A stretch of DNA of 64,000 bases from Haematococcus lacustris (Eukaryota; Chlorophyta; Chlorophyceae; Chlamydomonadales; Haematococcaceae). Shown in pieces: positions 53,234 to 63,360 of this stretch (positions are counted from its first letter, which is position 1; the number at the start of each line of letters is the position of its first letter). The stretch is taken from NCBI GenBank assembly GCA_030144725.1, contig JASKMD010000012.1, positions 9,809,392 to 9,873,391 on the forward strand. The letters are read 5' to 3'. The position numbers and the translations under genes are program-made. Under the pieces are notes generated by a model. It saw nothing but the letters and a program-made list of their open reading frames with translations, was not told the origin of the DNA and did not search any database.

Positions 53234-53305
53234 CTGCAAACACCAACAAGGGCATGACATGCGGTCAGAGTTGGGACCACACAGTTGCAAGGGCTCGCCA
53301 CTCAC
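53234..53305 (-). repeat. Intron-like cassette inside the element
   Basis: On the minus strand, donor GTGAGTGGCGAGCCC and acceptor TTGGTGTTTGCAG, 72 bp, followed by GTTCTAATGGCCACACCC and a C/T tract, as at the other sites. A further acceptor half (GTGTGCTGCAG then GTCTCACGGTC) lies at 53,139-53,150 on the same strand. Confidence 0.45.
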
Positions 53306-53473
53306 AACTTGTTGGGTGGAGTGTGTGGAAGAAGAAGGGATTGGCAAGAAATTCTCCTCCTTCTCATCCTCCTCGTTCTCGGATTGCGACTTACCACATG
53401 GCAGATGATTGTGATGTGGAATGAGGGATGTGAGATGATGCAAGGTAGGGGTGGGGAGGGGAGGTGACGGAGA

Positions 53474-53565
53474 GGGCTGGGCTGGGCTGGGCTGGGCTGG
53501 GCTGGGCTGGGCTGGGCTGGGCTGGGCTGGGCTGGGCTGGGCTGGGCTGGGCTGGGCTGGGCTGG
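53474..53565. repeat. (GGGCT)n tract
   Basis: About 18 copies of GGGCT, the complement of the AGCCC run at 49,229-49,333. Confidence 0.97.
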
Positions 53566-53926
53566 GTGTAGGGAAGGGGAGGTTGGGACCATTGCACCTC
53601 CTTCCGTTTTCTGTCGCTATATCTTTATCCTATCGCTAAACCTGATGGCATCAGGTCGCCTAAGCGGCTGGCTGGCTCGTAGCTAGCCTTTTGGCGACGA
53701 TTTTTGTTGGCTGCTCCTGGCTGCTCATTCCTGCTAAATGGGGCAATCTAAGCTCCTTCGCGGTTCCTTGGCTTCCTTCGCGCCACCTTTGCGAAAACTT
53801 CATGCAGATATCACACAGATTGTTGAATAATTGATTCCTTCGCGGTGACTTTGCTTCCTTCGCGGTGCCTTTGCGTAACCTTTATGCAAGCCTTTTCTTC
53901 ATGTGCACAGCTGCACTACTTGGCAT

Positions 53927-54420
53927 CTGTGCAGATGTCGAGGTATGCATCTGTGCAGATGTCGACATTGTCTGTGCAGATGTCGACATTGTCTGTGCAG
54001 ATGTCGCCCTTGAATTAAAACCGGCATCTGCACAGATGTTGCCCTTTTATGCATCTGCACAGATTTAATAAACGGCATCTGCACAGATGTCGCCCTTTTA
54101 TGCATCTGCACAGATTTAATAACCGGCATCTGCACAGATGTCGCCCTTTTATGCATCTGCACAGAATTAATAACCGGCGTCTGCACAGATGTCGCCCTTT
54201 TATGCATCTGCACAGATTTAATAACCGGCATCTGCACAGATGTCGAACTTTTCTTCATCTGCACAGATTTAATAACCGACATCTGCACAGATGTCGCCCT
54301 TAGTAGCATCTGCACAGATTTAATAACCGGCATCTGCACAGATGTCGCTTTTCCTAAAGGCATCTACATGCATCTGTACAGATGCCGGGCTCATTTAACC
54401 GACATCTGTGCAGATTCCCA
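53927..54420. repeat. Right TCTGCACAGATG array
   Basis: Regular units of about 62 bp, each with two dyads: GGCATCTGCACAGATGTCG then CCCTTTTATG, and GCATCTGCACAGATTTAATA. Spacers repeat from unit to unit. Confidence 0.93.
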
Positions 54421-54595
54421 AAAAGGGGGGGGGTACCTCGCGCGCGGATCGATGTATCTTCGCCACCGCTGCGAGTTATGCCTTCATTCCAGAGCGAGGT
54501 CCCCCTTAAACTCAACGTTCTATCGTCCTATCGGAGCGGAATGTCCATCCGATGCAAAAAAGACCCTCGCGTCGGCCTTATTTATCGTGAGTGAT

Positions 54596-55253
54596 GCTGT
54601 GCTTGAATACCCCACCCTCAGAGTCCATACGACCACCACACTGACACCCTGTACCTCATGGCCATGCGCCGGTGCAGATGCAGCTGCTGCTGGTCCACAG
54701 CCAGCTGGTGCTGGGCACCCTGTAGCTGCTGCTGGTCCACAGCCACCTGGTGCTGGGCATCCTGCAGCTGCTGCTGGTCCAGGGCCAACAGGTGCTGGGC
54801 ATCCTGCAGCTGCTGCTGGTCCACAGCCAGCTGGTGCTGGGCACCCTACAGCTGCTGCTGGTCCACAGCAAGCTGGTGCTGGGCACCCTGCAGCTGCTGC
54901 TGGTCCATGCTCAGCTGGTGCTGGGCATCCTGCAGCGACTGTTGTTCCACAGCCAGCTGGTGCTTGGCACCCTGTAGCTGCTGCTGGTCCAGGGCCGACA
55001 GGTGCTGGGCACCCTGCAGCTGCTGCTGGTCCGTGGTCAGCTGTTGCTGGGCGCCCCGGCCAAGGCAGGTGCGTGGGCGCTTATGGCCCCATGTGCTGGC
55101 ATCCCTGCTCGACTGTTGTGGTGTTGCAAGGGTTGTTTCAAGGGCTGGCAGCTCGGTAGGGCTCTGCAACGTGTAGGATGGACGAAGAGGATGTAAAGGT
55201 ATAGGTTCCCGCCACAATGGAGGTATCCGCCACTGCTAATGCAACTACTTACC
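54596..55253 (-). pseudogene. Minus-strand gene, Gln-rich repeat part upstream of the element
   Basis: The minus strand from about 55,163 to 54,700 encodes ten to eleven 14-residue repeats of the form [14 protein letters not shown] (42-bp DNA unit), expected to form an amphipathic coiled coil. One repeat has TAG at 54,846-54,848 exactly where the others have CAG, an in-frame nonsense mutation. An 89-bp GT-AG intron (55,164-55,252) fits in phase 0 and joins this exon ([18 protein letters not shown]) to the exon to its right. After the repeats the frame runs to a stop at 54,618, in a different phase from the [11 protein letters not shown] stretch, so another intron or a frameshift lies there. 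Confidence 0.5.
55164..55252 (-). other. Predicted 89-bp intron
   Basis: Minus strand: donor CTG|GTAAGT, acceptor ACACGTTGCAG|AGC, phase 0. Both flanking exons are open and protein-like across the junction. It is typical in size for algal introns. Confidence 0.55.
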
Positions 55254-55600
55254 AGCTTGGCACGTATCGCATGTTCGCGTGCTAGGGCAGCGCGGCGTCG
55301 GGGTCCAGGAGGGCTCATCGCATTTTTCGGTATCAACTTCGCGCACAGTGCGAGAAATGCGGCGATGAGGGCGCCCAGCGGGAGCACAGGTTCCAATCCA
55401 TCGGGGATGTGCCCAAGAACGTCGCCAATCGCCCCCGGGTGATGATTTCGCCCCATGCCACATTCACCCACTGCCACATTTTGTCGTTGATTGTACCACA
55501 CAAGGTGATAGAGCATGTCTGGAGCACAACCCGGAATATAGACCCGCCCAGCTATCCGACACAGGTGGAAGCAGGCGTAAAGGACCACTGGTCGAAAAGT
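55253..55600 (-). CDS. Upstream exon of the minus-strand gene, one membrane segment
   Basis: Encodes CFHLCRIAGRVYIPGCAPDM...WYNQRQNVAVGECGMGRN, then LPLGALIAAFLALCAKLI, a probable transmembrane helix, then a basic PGPRRRAALAREHAIRAKL that ends at a GTAAGT donor (55,252-55,247). Splicing to 55,163 preserves the frame. The start codon was not identified because a stop occurs just upstream in frame near 55,605, so an earlier exon is likely. Family unknown. Confidence 0.5.
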
Positions 55601-55955
55601 TTATGGTCTTGGCAGAAGCCCCAGAACTATGGGGTAAAGACTTCAGCAGAGTGCACGGTAGTGAAACAAAGTCCACGCACGGTGCTGCTGACACCTCAGT
55701 GAGATGCTGTGCATGCTTGGAGGCAGGATCAGGCAGGTCCCGGCTCAGGTGTTAGAAGGGCCCGGGCCAGTTTTTAGGAAGTACACGGGCCATGAGGGGT
55801 CCCGACCCAAACCAAGGAATCTTACGCTTCGACCTGCGACCCACGTACGGTCGCACCCCGTTGAGCCCCAGGCTGCAGCGAGCGACCATGTTCACAGTTC
55901 GCGGGAATGGCGGGCGGAGTGATCTGGGAGGCTTCAGTCCAAAACGCGAGTTTTA
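55601..55955. other. Flank between the minus-strand gene and the copia element
   Basis: No convincing open frame. The last 30 bp (GGCTTCAGTCCAAAACGCGA) belong to the dispersed repeat that is the copia target, whose uninterrupted inverted copy is at 47,333-47,460. Confidence 0.5.
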
Positions 55956-55960
55956 GCGCG

Positions 55961-56243
55961 TGTTGGAAGAGCACGGGCAGACGCGGACACCAGTTCAGGG
56001 TAGCTACATTGATCTGCCACAACTGCTAGCGCGCAACCTTGCGTCAACCTTGCGCAACCTTGCGCCTACCTGTTGGAAGAGCACGGGCAGACGCGGACAC
56101 CAGTTCAGGGTGCCTACGACTGCCGGGTGTCTGCCCTAAATACGGCAGTCACACTCGCACTCATCGCGGCCGGGCCGCTAGCAGGCACACCCTACAATCC
56201 CGGTGCTTGATCTCAACTGCACCGGGGGGGTATGCAACTAACA
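55961..56243 (-). repeat. copia 3' LTR
   Basis: On the minus strand it reads TGTTAGTTGCATACC ... CTCTTCCAACA, with canonical TG...CA ends. It contains two copies of a CCTGAACTGGTGTCCGCGTC-CTCTTCCAACA block about 115 bp apart. The purine stretch GAGTGGGAG lies directly before it on the minus strand (56,244-56,252), a short polypurine tract. Confidence 0.95.
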
Positions 56244-56518
56244 CTCCCACTCAGAGGTCTGGCTAGGTGAGAGCAACAACTTTGCGCTTCCAACAACTGT
56301 TTAAGCAAGCAACTGGCGGTTAGCAGGCATGCAAGCCTGAGCCAAGCAACAACTGCGGGCAACTTCTCAGTTTATGGCAAAAGCACACCATGCTGAGACT
56401 AACAGGATGTTAACAGGCATGCAGGCCTGTGCCTAGAACCCTTCCATGCTCCAGTCCTGATGAACATTACAGGCTGGATACCACAGGCTGTTTCAGATCA
56501 GATAAGACCTGTGCCTGT

Positions 56519-59500
56519 TCAGCTGAACACTCCACATCCTTGCTTGCCCATGTTAAACTGGACTGCTGCCAAGGGCTTGGTGAGGATATCAGCCAGCATG
56601 CTGGAGGTGTGGCAGTAGTGGAATACTACCTCACCCCTGCTGATGCGCTCTCTGACAAAGTGATGGTGTACGTCAATATGCTTTGCTCGTGAGGTGGCCA
56701 TGGGGTTGTGCAAAAGCTGAATGGCTGCCTGATTGTCACAGCCCAGGTGCACACAGCTGGCATCCAGCTGCAGATCCCTCATGAGCTTGCGCAGCCACAG
56801 AGCCTCCTTGGCTGCGCTGGAAGCTGCCATATACTCTGCTTCTGCTGTTGACATAGCCACAGTTGGCTGGAGGCGGCTGGACCAGCTGATGGCACCCCCA
56901 TTCAGAGTGAAGATGTACCCAGTGGTGCTTCTGGCTGTGTCCTTGTCCCCTGCATAGTCTGCATCAGAGAATCCCTGCAGCCCTGACACACCACCAAACA
57001 GGAGTCCTTGATCTGCTGTGCCCTTCAAATAACATAGCACACTGCAGGCGGCCGCCCAGTGCTGCTTGGTGGGAGCTGACATATGCCTGGCCAAGGCGCC
57101 CACAGCAAAAGCAATGTCTGGCCGTGTGCAGCAGGTCAGGTATAGCAGGCTGCCCACCAAGGCACTGTAATGATGCAGAGTCGTGTCCAAGGCATCCCCT
57201 TCCCTGACTAGCTTAACAGCAGGAGCCATGGGCAGAGGCTTGCTGTGAGCTGCTGACTTGCTGTTGGCTGTGACCAGCTCCTGGATGAATTTGTGCTGGT
57301 CAAGCTTGATGGTGCCCTCAGCCCTATCCCTGGTCAGCTGCATCCCTAGGAACCACCGGGCCTCACCCAAGTCCTTCAGTTTGAAGGCTGAGGACAGCTG
57401 CTTCTTCACGTAGGCCAAGCCTGCGGTGTCCCCCTGCTGGGTGCACAGAAGGCAGTCGTCCACATACACTAGCAGGTACACGATGCCAGTGCTCAGCTGC
57501 AGGGTAAACAGAGCAGGGTCTGCCTCAGAGGCCTTGAAGCCCATGCTCAGCAGCTCCTCACACAGCCTGGCATGCCATGCCCTAGGGGCCTGCCTCAGAC
57601 CATACAGGGCCTTCTGCAGACGGCAAACAGTGTTAGTGCTGCCCTCCTCAAAACCCTCTGGCTGCTGCACATAGATGACCTCCCCTGGCTCTAGCTTGCC
57701 GTTCAGGAAGGCTGTCTCAAAGTCTAACTGATGAATCTCCATGTCCTCAGCTGCTGCCTTGGCCAGGAGGGTGCGCAATGTGGTATGCTTGCTGACAGGT
57801 GCATAGACGTCTCCTACATCCACACCTGATTGTTGATAGAACCCCTTTGCCACTAGCCTGGCCTTCAACTTCTCAATGTTCCCTGCAGCATTAAGCTTCA
57901 CTTTGAGTACCCATTTGGTAGGCAGCACACGTGCATTGGCAGGACGCTCTTCAAGGCACCATGTTTGGTTTGCATGCAGAGAGGCCAGCTCAGCATTCAT
58001 GGCTTCAATCCACAAGTCTGCCATGGGACCAGCCAGAGCCTCTGCCACAGTGGGTGTGTCATTGATGGGAGAGTCTGACACAGTCATGGCATTCAGCTCA
58101 GGCTGCCTGATCCTGAGTGGTGGGCGTCGTTCCCTTGGTGGGTTACGCCGTGGCTGGGGTGCACCAGGTGCCTCAGGCGAAGCAGGCCGTGAGTCAGGTG
58201 CAGCAGGCATGGGTGCAGATGGGTGCACGGTTGGTGCTGCTGTTGGTGCTGCAGGTCTGGCTGCTGAAGGTGTTGCAACTGGTGCTGCTGGCCTTGCTGC
58301 TGCAGATGCTGCAGCTGGTGCTGCTGGCCTTGCTGCTGCTGATGCTGCAGCTGGTGCTGTCGGCCTTGCTGCTGCTGATGCTGCAGCTGGTGCTGCTGGC
58401 CTTGCTGCTGCTGATGCTGCAGCTGGTGCTGCTGGCCTTGCTGCTGCTGATGCTGCTGGTCTTGCAGCTGCTGGTGCTGCTGATGCTGCAGCTGCTGGTG
58501 CTTCTGGTCTTGCTCCCACTGTCTCCCTGGCTAGAGGCATAGAGCGAAGGCTGAATCTGCCTATTCCTGGTCTGGGTAGCTTGCTGATGAGCTCCAGTTG
58601 CTGTTGGTGCCACATGTGGGAGCCTGGCTCATATCTGGCAGTGAGGCTGACTTGCTGACTGGGTTCCTGCTCACTGGATGGAGAGTCTGAGCTGCTGCTG
58701 TCCTGATGTGCCCCTATGCCTTCCAGAGGTCTGGACTGTGGTCGCTGTGCGCTGCTGCCTGGTTTGCTGATGCTGCTGCTGCTCCCACTGTCCTCAGAGC
58801 TACTGCTGCTGGTCTGCTGCAGACTGTTGCCCCCCTCAGCAGGAGCTGCTGGTGACAGTGGCTCAGAGGGGTTGTTGGGGCTGGGTGGGAGGGGTAATAG
58901 AAACACAGGCTGGGCTGGCTGGTCCTGCTGGCGAGTAGGCTGCAGGACTGACAGCTCGTCAAATACTATGTCCTTGCTGCATGTCTCTCTACCGTTGACC
59001 AGTACCCTGTAAGCCTTAGAGCCAGGCTCATAGCCTATGAACAGGCCCTCAACAGACTTGGCCTATAGCTTGCTGCGCTGGTGATCAGGAACATGGAGCC
59101 AGACTCTGCAGCCAAACACCCTGAGACCTGACAGATCAGGCTTGACACCATAGAAGGCTTCCCAAGGTGTGAGCGGCTGGCTTGACACAGGTAGCAGGCA
59201 TCTGACATGATTGACAAACTTGACTGCATGAGCCCAGAAGCTGAGTGAGATGTCAGCTGAGTGAATGACGCTGCGAGCTTTCTCAAAGATAGTCCTGTTC
59301 AAGCGCTCAGCTGCACCATTCTGCTGGGGGCTGTAAGGGGCTGAGTGCTGGTGTACTATGCCCTTGCTGGCGCAGTACTCTCTCATGCGACTGTTGACAT
59401 ACTCTGTGCCATTGTCTGTGCGGATAGCTTTGCAGCAGTAGCCTGACTGTGTCTCAAGCTCCTCAATGACTGTCCTAACTATGTCAAGTACCTGAGCCTT

Positions 59501-61552
59501 GCTGCTGATGGGCATACACACAGACAACTTTGTGTGTTCATCAAGGAAAGTAGCCACATACAAGCTGCCGTCTCTGGCTCTGGCATGCATGGGGCCACAG
59601 ACATCCATGTGGATCAGCCCAAGAGGAGCTGTCACTGGCGCTGCATTGGGGGATGGTCCTGCAAATGCCATATTCTTGTGTTGTTTGCCTTTGACACAGC
59701 CCACACACACAGTTGGATCAGAGGCAGCTGCTCGGAACTGTGCAGCTGTGATGGGTACACCAGACACCATGCCTTCTGACTGCATGCGTGCTAGAGCTGC
59801 ATAAGAAGCATGACACAGGCGCTGGTGCCACACCTGAGGAGAGTTGGAGGTGGCGCTGTTGGCAGAGGGCGCAGGCACGTTGGTTAGAGGCTCCAGCTGT
59901 ACCCTGTGGTCAGGCTGTAGAGCTGACTGCTGGATGCCATACAGCTGCTCCTGCTCTGAGTCTGTGTCAGGGCCATCTGGCATGGGAACGGCTGCCAGGA
60001 TGTAAGAGTTTCTGACCTTGTGCGCGTTGACCCTGAGCATGCTGCCAAACTGATTGCAGCTGATCTGACACACATCTCCACGGAATAGAAAGTTGCTGCC
60101 GTCGTCTGTTGCAGCTGCCACTGAGATGAAGTTCTGCTTGCTGTCAGGGACATACAAGGCATGGCTGAGGAACCAGGAGCCACGCTTGGTGTTGAGGAAC
60201 ACACTGCCTGACCCAATTGCCCAGACCCTGTGGCCCTCAGCTGCCAGCCTTACAGGCCTGTGCTTGTCTGGCGCAAAGGGTGTGTAGTTGTAGAAGAATT
60301 GCAGGTCCTTCAGGATGTGCTGTGAGGCACCTGCGTCAATGCAGAAGGGGCTGTACAGGTCGATGTTGAAGTTCAGTCTGGGCTGCACCATATGCATGAG
60401 GACATCATCAAGATCATCATCATCATCATCAGCAGCAACAGCAGTGGAGCAGGTGAACAGGCTGGCTCCCCTGGATGGGCTTTGAGCTGCTGCCCTGCCA
60501 GGGGTCTGGGCCCTGCCTCTGCTGGGGCTGGATGTCCTGGCTGGGCTAGAGCTCCTGCCTGGACTGGGTCGCCTGCCTGGGGTGCTGGGCCTGGCAGGGT
60601 TGCTGAACAGGGTCTTCATGCGGTTGCGGTGATCCCTGTCAAAGGTGAAACATTCAGACATGATGTGGCCAGGCTTAGCACAGTAGTTGCAGGTCAGGTG
60701 AGCATGTGAGCTGACATCCCTGGTGGACCTGTCAGGTGACTGTGCTCTGGCCTGCTGCTGCTGTGGTGTGCTCTGCTGCTCACGAGACTGCTGAGGTAGC
60801 CTGAGCCTGCCCCTGCCCCCCTGTCCACCTGAACTACCAGCCCCCCTGCTGTCAGAAGGGGAGGAGTAGGACCAGAGTGAGGATGAGGAGGTGCTGAGTT
60901 GCTGCTGCATCTGCTTGCTGAGTAGGTCAGCCTCCTTTGTCAGCAGCACACGCTTGATGCGCTCGACTTTTAGGTCGGCGCCGGTCTGATCATAGCGCAG
61001 CCTTTCGACTGTGCTTTCGTACTCAGGCGGTAGGGCTGCCAAAATGGCGAGTACCACTGTGGATTCAGAGGTCTCGCAGTTGCAAGCTTCCAGCTCCGTT
61101 AGCAGCTGCTGCAAACGCGCATAGAAGCGCGCTACTGACTCGCCGGGTTCCATGCGCAGGAGACTGAGTTGCTGCTGAAGCTGCGACTGTCGCGCGACTG
61201 ACGATTCGGTGAACTGAGATTCGAGGGTTTCCCAGGCGTCTTGCGCTGAGTCTGCAGACTTGACGGTGAAGATGTGGAGGTTGGAGACGTGCCGCTGGAT
61301 AAAGGCTTTGGCTTTGCGGTCCAGCGCGCTGTCCGCGCGAGATCTGGCTAGCTCAGCAGCATACGCAGTCTGCTCTTGCTGAGTGGCGTTAGCTGCTGGC
61401 GCGGTGGGTAAGGGGGTGACGCCGTCGGCGACGACGGACCAGAGGCCTGCTACGATTAGCAGGCCTTCGGTGCGGATGCTCCAAATTGGCCAGTTGTCGT
61501 CATCGAGAATGGTGGCCTGATTGCCGGAAGCTGAAGCAGGAGAAGTTGCCAT
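56519..61552 (-). CDS. copia gag-pol polyprotein with one in-frame TAG
   Basis: 1,677 codons from ATG at 61,552 to TGA at 56,519, interrupted by TAG at 59,063-59,065 (codon 830). Gag: residues 1 to about 330 with zinc knuckle CNYCAKPGHIMSEC. Protease: FCIDAGASQHI (about 410), where DAG replaces the commoner DSG. Integrase: HQRLCHAS and CVGCVKGKQHK zinc motif, then MDVCGP, RTDNGTEY and NGAAERLNR, giving the D-D-E triad. The TAG follows HVPDHQRSKL; the frame goes on as AKSVEGLFIGYEPGSKAYRV. RT: KWVLKVKLNAAG, QLDFETAFLNG, ALYGLRQAPRAWH and the YVDD catalytic motif. RNase H: SDADYAGD, STAEAEYMA, HIDVHHHFVRE and LADILTKPL at the end. All catalytic motifs are intact, so activity depends on suppression or repair of the TAG. 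Confidence 0.95.
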
Positions 61553-61625
61553 CGCTGATCGACTGGGCTGTCAACCACACGAACCCTAGCCAACAACTTA
61601 CTGGAGTCCTATCGCGCGTCAGCGC

Positions 61626-61638
61626 GTGGGCCCATAAC
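61626..61638 (-). promoter_or_regulatory. Primer binding site for a half initiator-tRNA-Met
   Basis: Directly inside the 5' LTR, the plus strand reads GTGGGCCCATAAC. This equals the anticodon arm and loop of eukaryotic initiator tRNA-Met, ending at about nucleotide 39. The 3' CCA end of a tRNA is not matched. Drosophila copia and relatives prime from a 39-nt 5' half of this tRNA, and this site fits that rare mode. The tRNA sequence is recalled knowledge; the 13-base match is seen. Confidence 0.75.
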
Positions 61639-61639
61639 C

Positions 61640-61922
61640 TGTTGGAAGAGCACGGGCAGACGCGGACACCAGTTCAGGGTAGTTACATTGATCTGCCACA
61701 ACTGCTAGCGCGCAACCTTGCGTCAACCTTGCGCAACCTTGCGCCTACCTGTTGGAAGAGCACGGGCAGACGCGGACACCAGTTCAGGGTGCCTACGACT
61801 GCCGGGTGTCTGCCCTAAATACGGCAGTCACACTCGCACTCATCGCGGCCGGGCCGCTGGCAGGCACACCCTACAATCCCGGTGCTTGATCTCAACTGCA
61901 CCGGGGGGGTATGCAACTAACT
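61640..61922 (-). repeat. copia 5' LTR
   Basis: Same length and structure as the 3' LTR. The outermost base is changed (A for T on the minus strand), and there are isolated differences such as GCTACATTG versus GTTACATTG and CTAGC versus CTGGC. Confidence 0.95.
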
Positions 61923-62035
61923 GCGCGCGTGACTTACCGCGATAGCCTCAGCTACCCTTCACTAGCGCGTGGTGTGAGCGGCAGGCCTGTCACGGATTTG
62001 CATGGCCAATGGCCGGGGTGACCTAGTGCCATCCG
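61923..62035 (+). repeat. Right part of the copia target repeat
   Basis: Continues the sequence cut at 55,960: GCGCGCGTGACTTACCGCGA to GGCCGGGGTGACC. Its inverted uninterrupted copy is at 47,333-47,430. Beyond GGGGTGACC the two copies diverge. Confidence 0.88.
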
Positions 62036-62435
62036 GAGTCCCAATGCTCATGGTTTTAGAAGTGCACCCAAATTCTTGTCTCACGCCTCACGAGAGGGCG
62101 CGACCGGCCAACCTAGAAATCTATTTCTAGGTTTCTAGGCTCAGGAAACTTTTCTAGGATTTCTAGGCTCACGTGTCTTTCATCTTCTTCCCACTGCCGA
62201 CCTGCGCAATAGCTGCGCTTAGCCCCGCTAATCCCAGCGCGCTTGGGTTCGACGGCCTGCCCCATTTTGCCCATACCACCAAGCAAACCTTCGATAAGAG
62301 GGAAAGCACGGTCGCCGAAAGGCTACACTATGCGCGGAAACTACGCCATTCAGATCAGCAGAGTGAAAAAGTTTGTCGTCGCCTCCTTTGCGCCAAAGAG
62401 CTGAGCGACACATAACGCAAACATGGGACGGCATC
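62036..62435. other. Unassigned spacer
   Basis: Contains short direct repeats of TTTCTAGGCTCA and TTTCTAGG (62,105-62,170). An 80-codon plus-strand frame at 62,173-62,415 has no recognisable motif. No RNA gene was seen. Confidence 0.4.
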
Positions 62436-62597
62436 CACTCGTAGAAAAGATCGCATTATAAGTGCCACCTAAGGGTACCTTTTTTTCTGATGGAAGTCTT
62501 CAGTTTCTCATTGGCAAGCCAACGCACTTGAAAAAAAAAATCAACTCCAAGTGGCTGGCGAGATTCGAGCGTTGGCCTGTCGTGCTGTTCTGTGAGG

Positions 62598-62702
62598 CAA
62601 CCAGTACTGGTTTAGGGCCAGTACTGGTTGCTAACCAGTACTGGACCTCAACCAGTACTGGTTGGCATCCAGTACTGGTTGCCATCCAGTACTGGTTGTC
62701 AG
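62598..62702. repeat. Short ACCAGTACTGGT array
   Basis: Six to seven dyads with GTTGCTA, CCTCA, TTGGCATC and TTGCCATC spacers, directly after the left-end module. Confidence 0.9.
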
Positions 62703-63360
62703 CTTTGGCAGAGTTAGGGCATGGAGATATCAAAGTTTCCGCGTATCACATTCAAGCCTTCCCATATGTAATACTTGCATCGCTGGTCTTTCGCTGGAAG
62801 CTCCCCAACGGCTGTCTACGTCGATGTGCGATGTGCGATGTCCAGTCGATGTGCGCTACAATGTGCGCTTGTGATGGGTTGACAACTCTCCATACTGCCA
62901 AGTCTTTTGGATGTGCGATGTCCAGTCGATGTGCGCTATCATGTGCGCTTGTAAAGGGTTAACATCACTCTATAATGTCAAGTCCTATGGATGAAGCAAG
63001 GAATGCTTACAGTAAAGTGGATGATAGCCGAAGGGTTAGGGCTAAGGCTCGAGTACAGGGCTGGAGCCTAGGTTAGGTACAATATAGGCACAGATTACAA
63101 CAAGAGGACAACACGCTATAACACATTGCATGTGCTATCACTCACTAAGCAATGTCATTGAGATTACTATGTACGTGTGTTTGTTACCACTATCACTACC
63201 ACTATCACTATACCATTAAACAGTACACAGCTTCGCACGCTATGCAACATGCAATGTAGCATTTACCAAGACACTCCATCCGTCCTCTATCTCACTCCCT
63301 TATAATGCAAGACGACCTCAATGTAATGAAGGTAGTCGTTTAAGCTCCAGCCCCTGCACT
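62703..63360. other. Spacer between the two arrays of the terminal element
   Basis: Contains a duplicated GATGTGCGATGTCCAGTCGA-TGTGCGCTA block (62,823-62,870 and 62,908-62,950). At 63,305-63,355 there is the inverted counterpart of the 3305-3350 module. No gene. Confidence 0.5.

Larger units (their letters stand above)
51673..54593. mobile_element. Complete CACTC-terminal element with TCTGCACAGATG arrays
   Basis: The left end CACTCACGATAAACAAGG and right end CCTTATTTATCGTGAGTG form an 18-bp inverted repeat with one difference. AT flanks it at 51,671-51,672 and 54,594-54,595 as a 2-bp duplication. Joining the flanks gives a minus-strand frame reading [11 protein letters not shown] straight into MAARVLADHPD. 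Both ends carry arrays of the same palindrome (51,828-52,112 and 53,927-54,420). The interior has the GACATGTGY module, a (CATCAC)n tract, an intron-like cassette and a (GGGCT)n tract. The last 170 bp match the T-array terminus at 16,859-17,030. No transposase is present. Confidence 0.88.
55961..61922 (-). mobile_element. Full-length Ty1/copia LTR retrotransposon
   Basis: 5,962 bp, oriented on the minus strand. LTRs of 283 bp at both ends differ at only a few positions. The 5-bp target duplication GCGCG is at 55,956-55,960 and 61,923-61,927. The pre-insertion sequence is present inverted at 47,333-47,460. Gene order gag, protease, integrase, RT, RNase H is that of Ty1/copia (Pseudoviridae-type). 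The body is one long frame with a single in-frame TAG. High LTR identity points to recent insertion. Confidence 0.96.

Noticed and set aside
58093..58658. Ala- or Leu-rich plus-strand frames inside the copia element
   Set aside because: Antisense of the low-complexity Ala/Pro linker of the copia polyprotein before RT.
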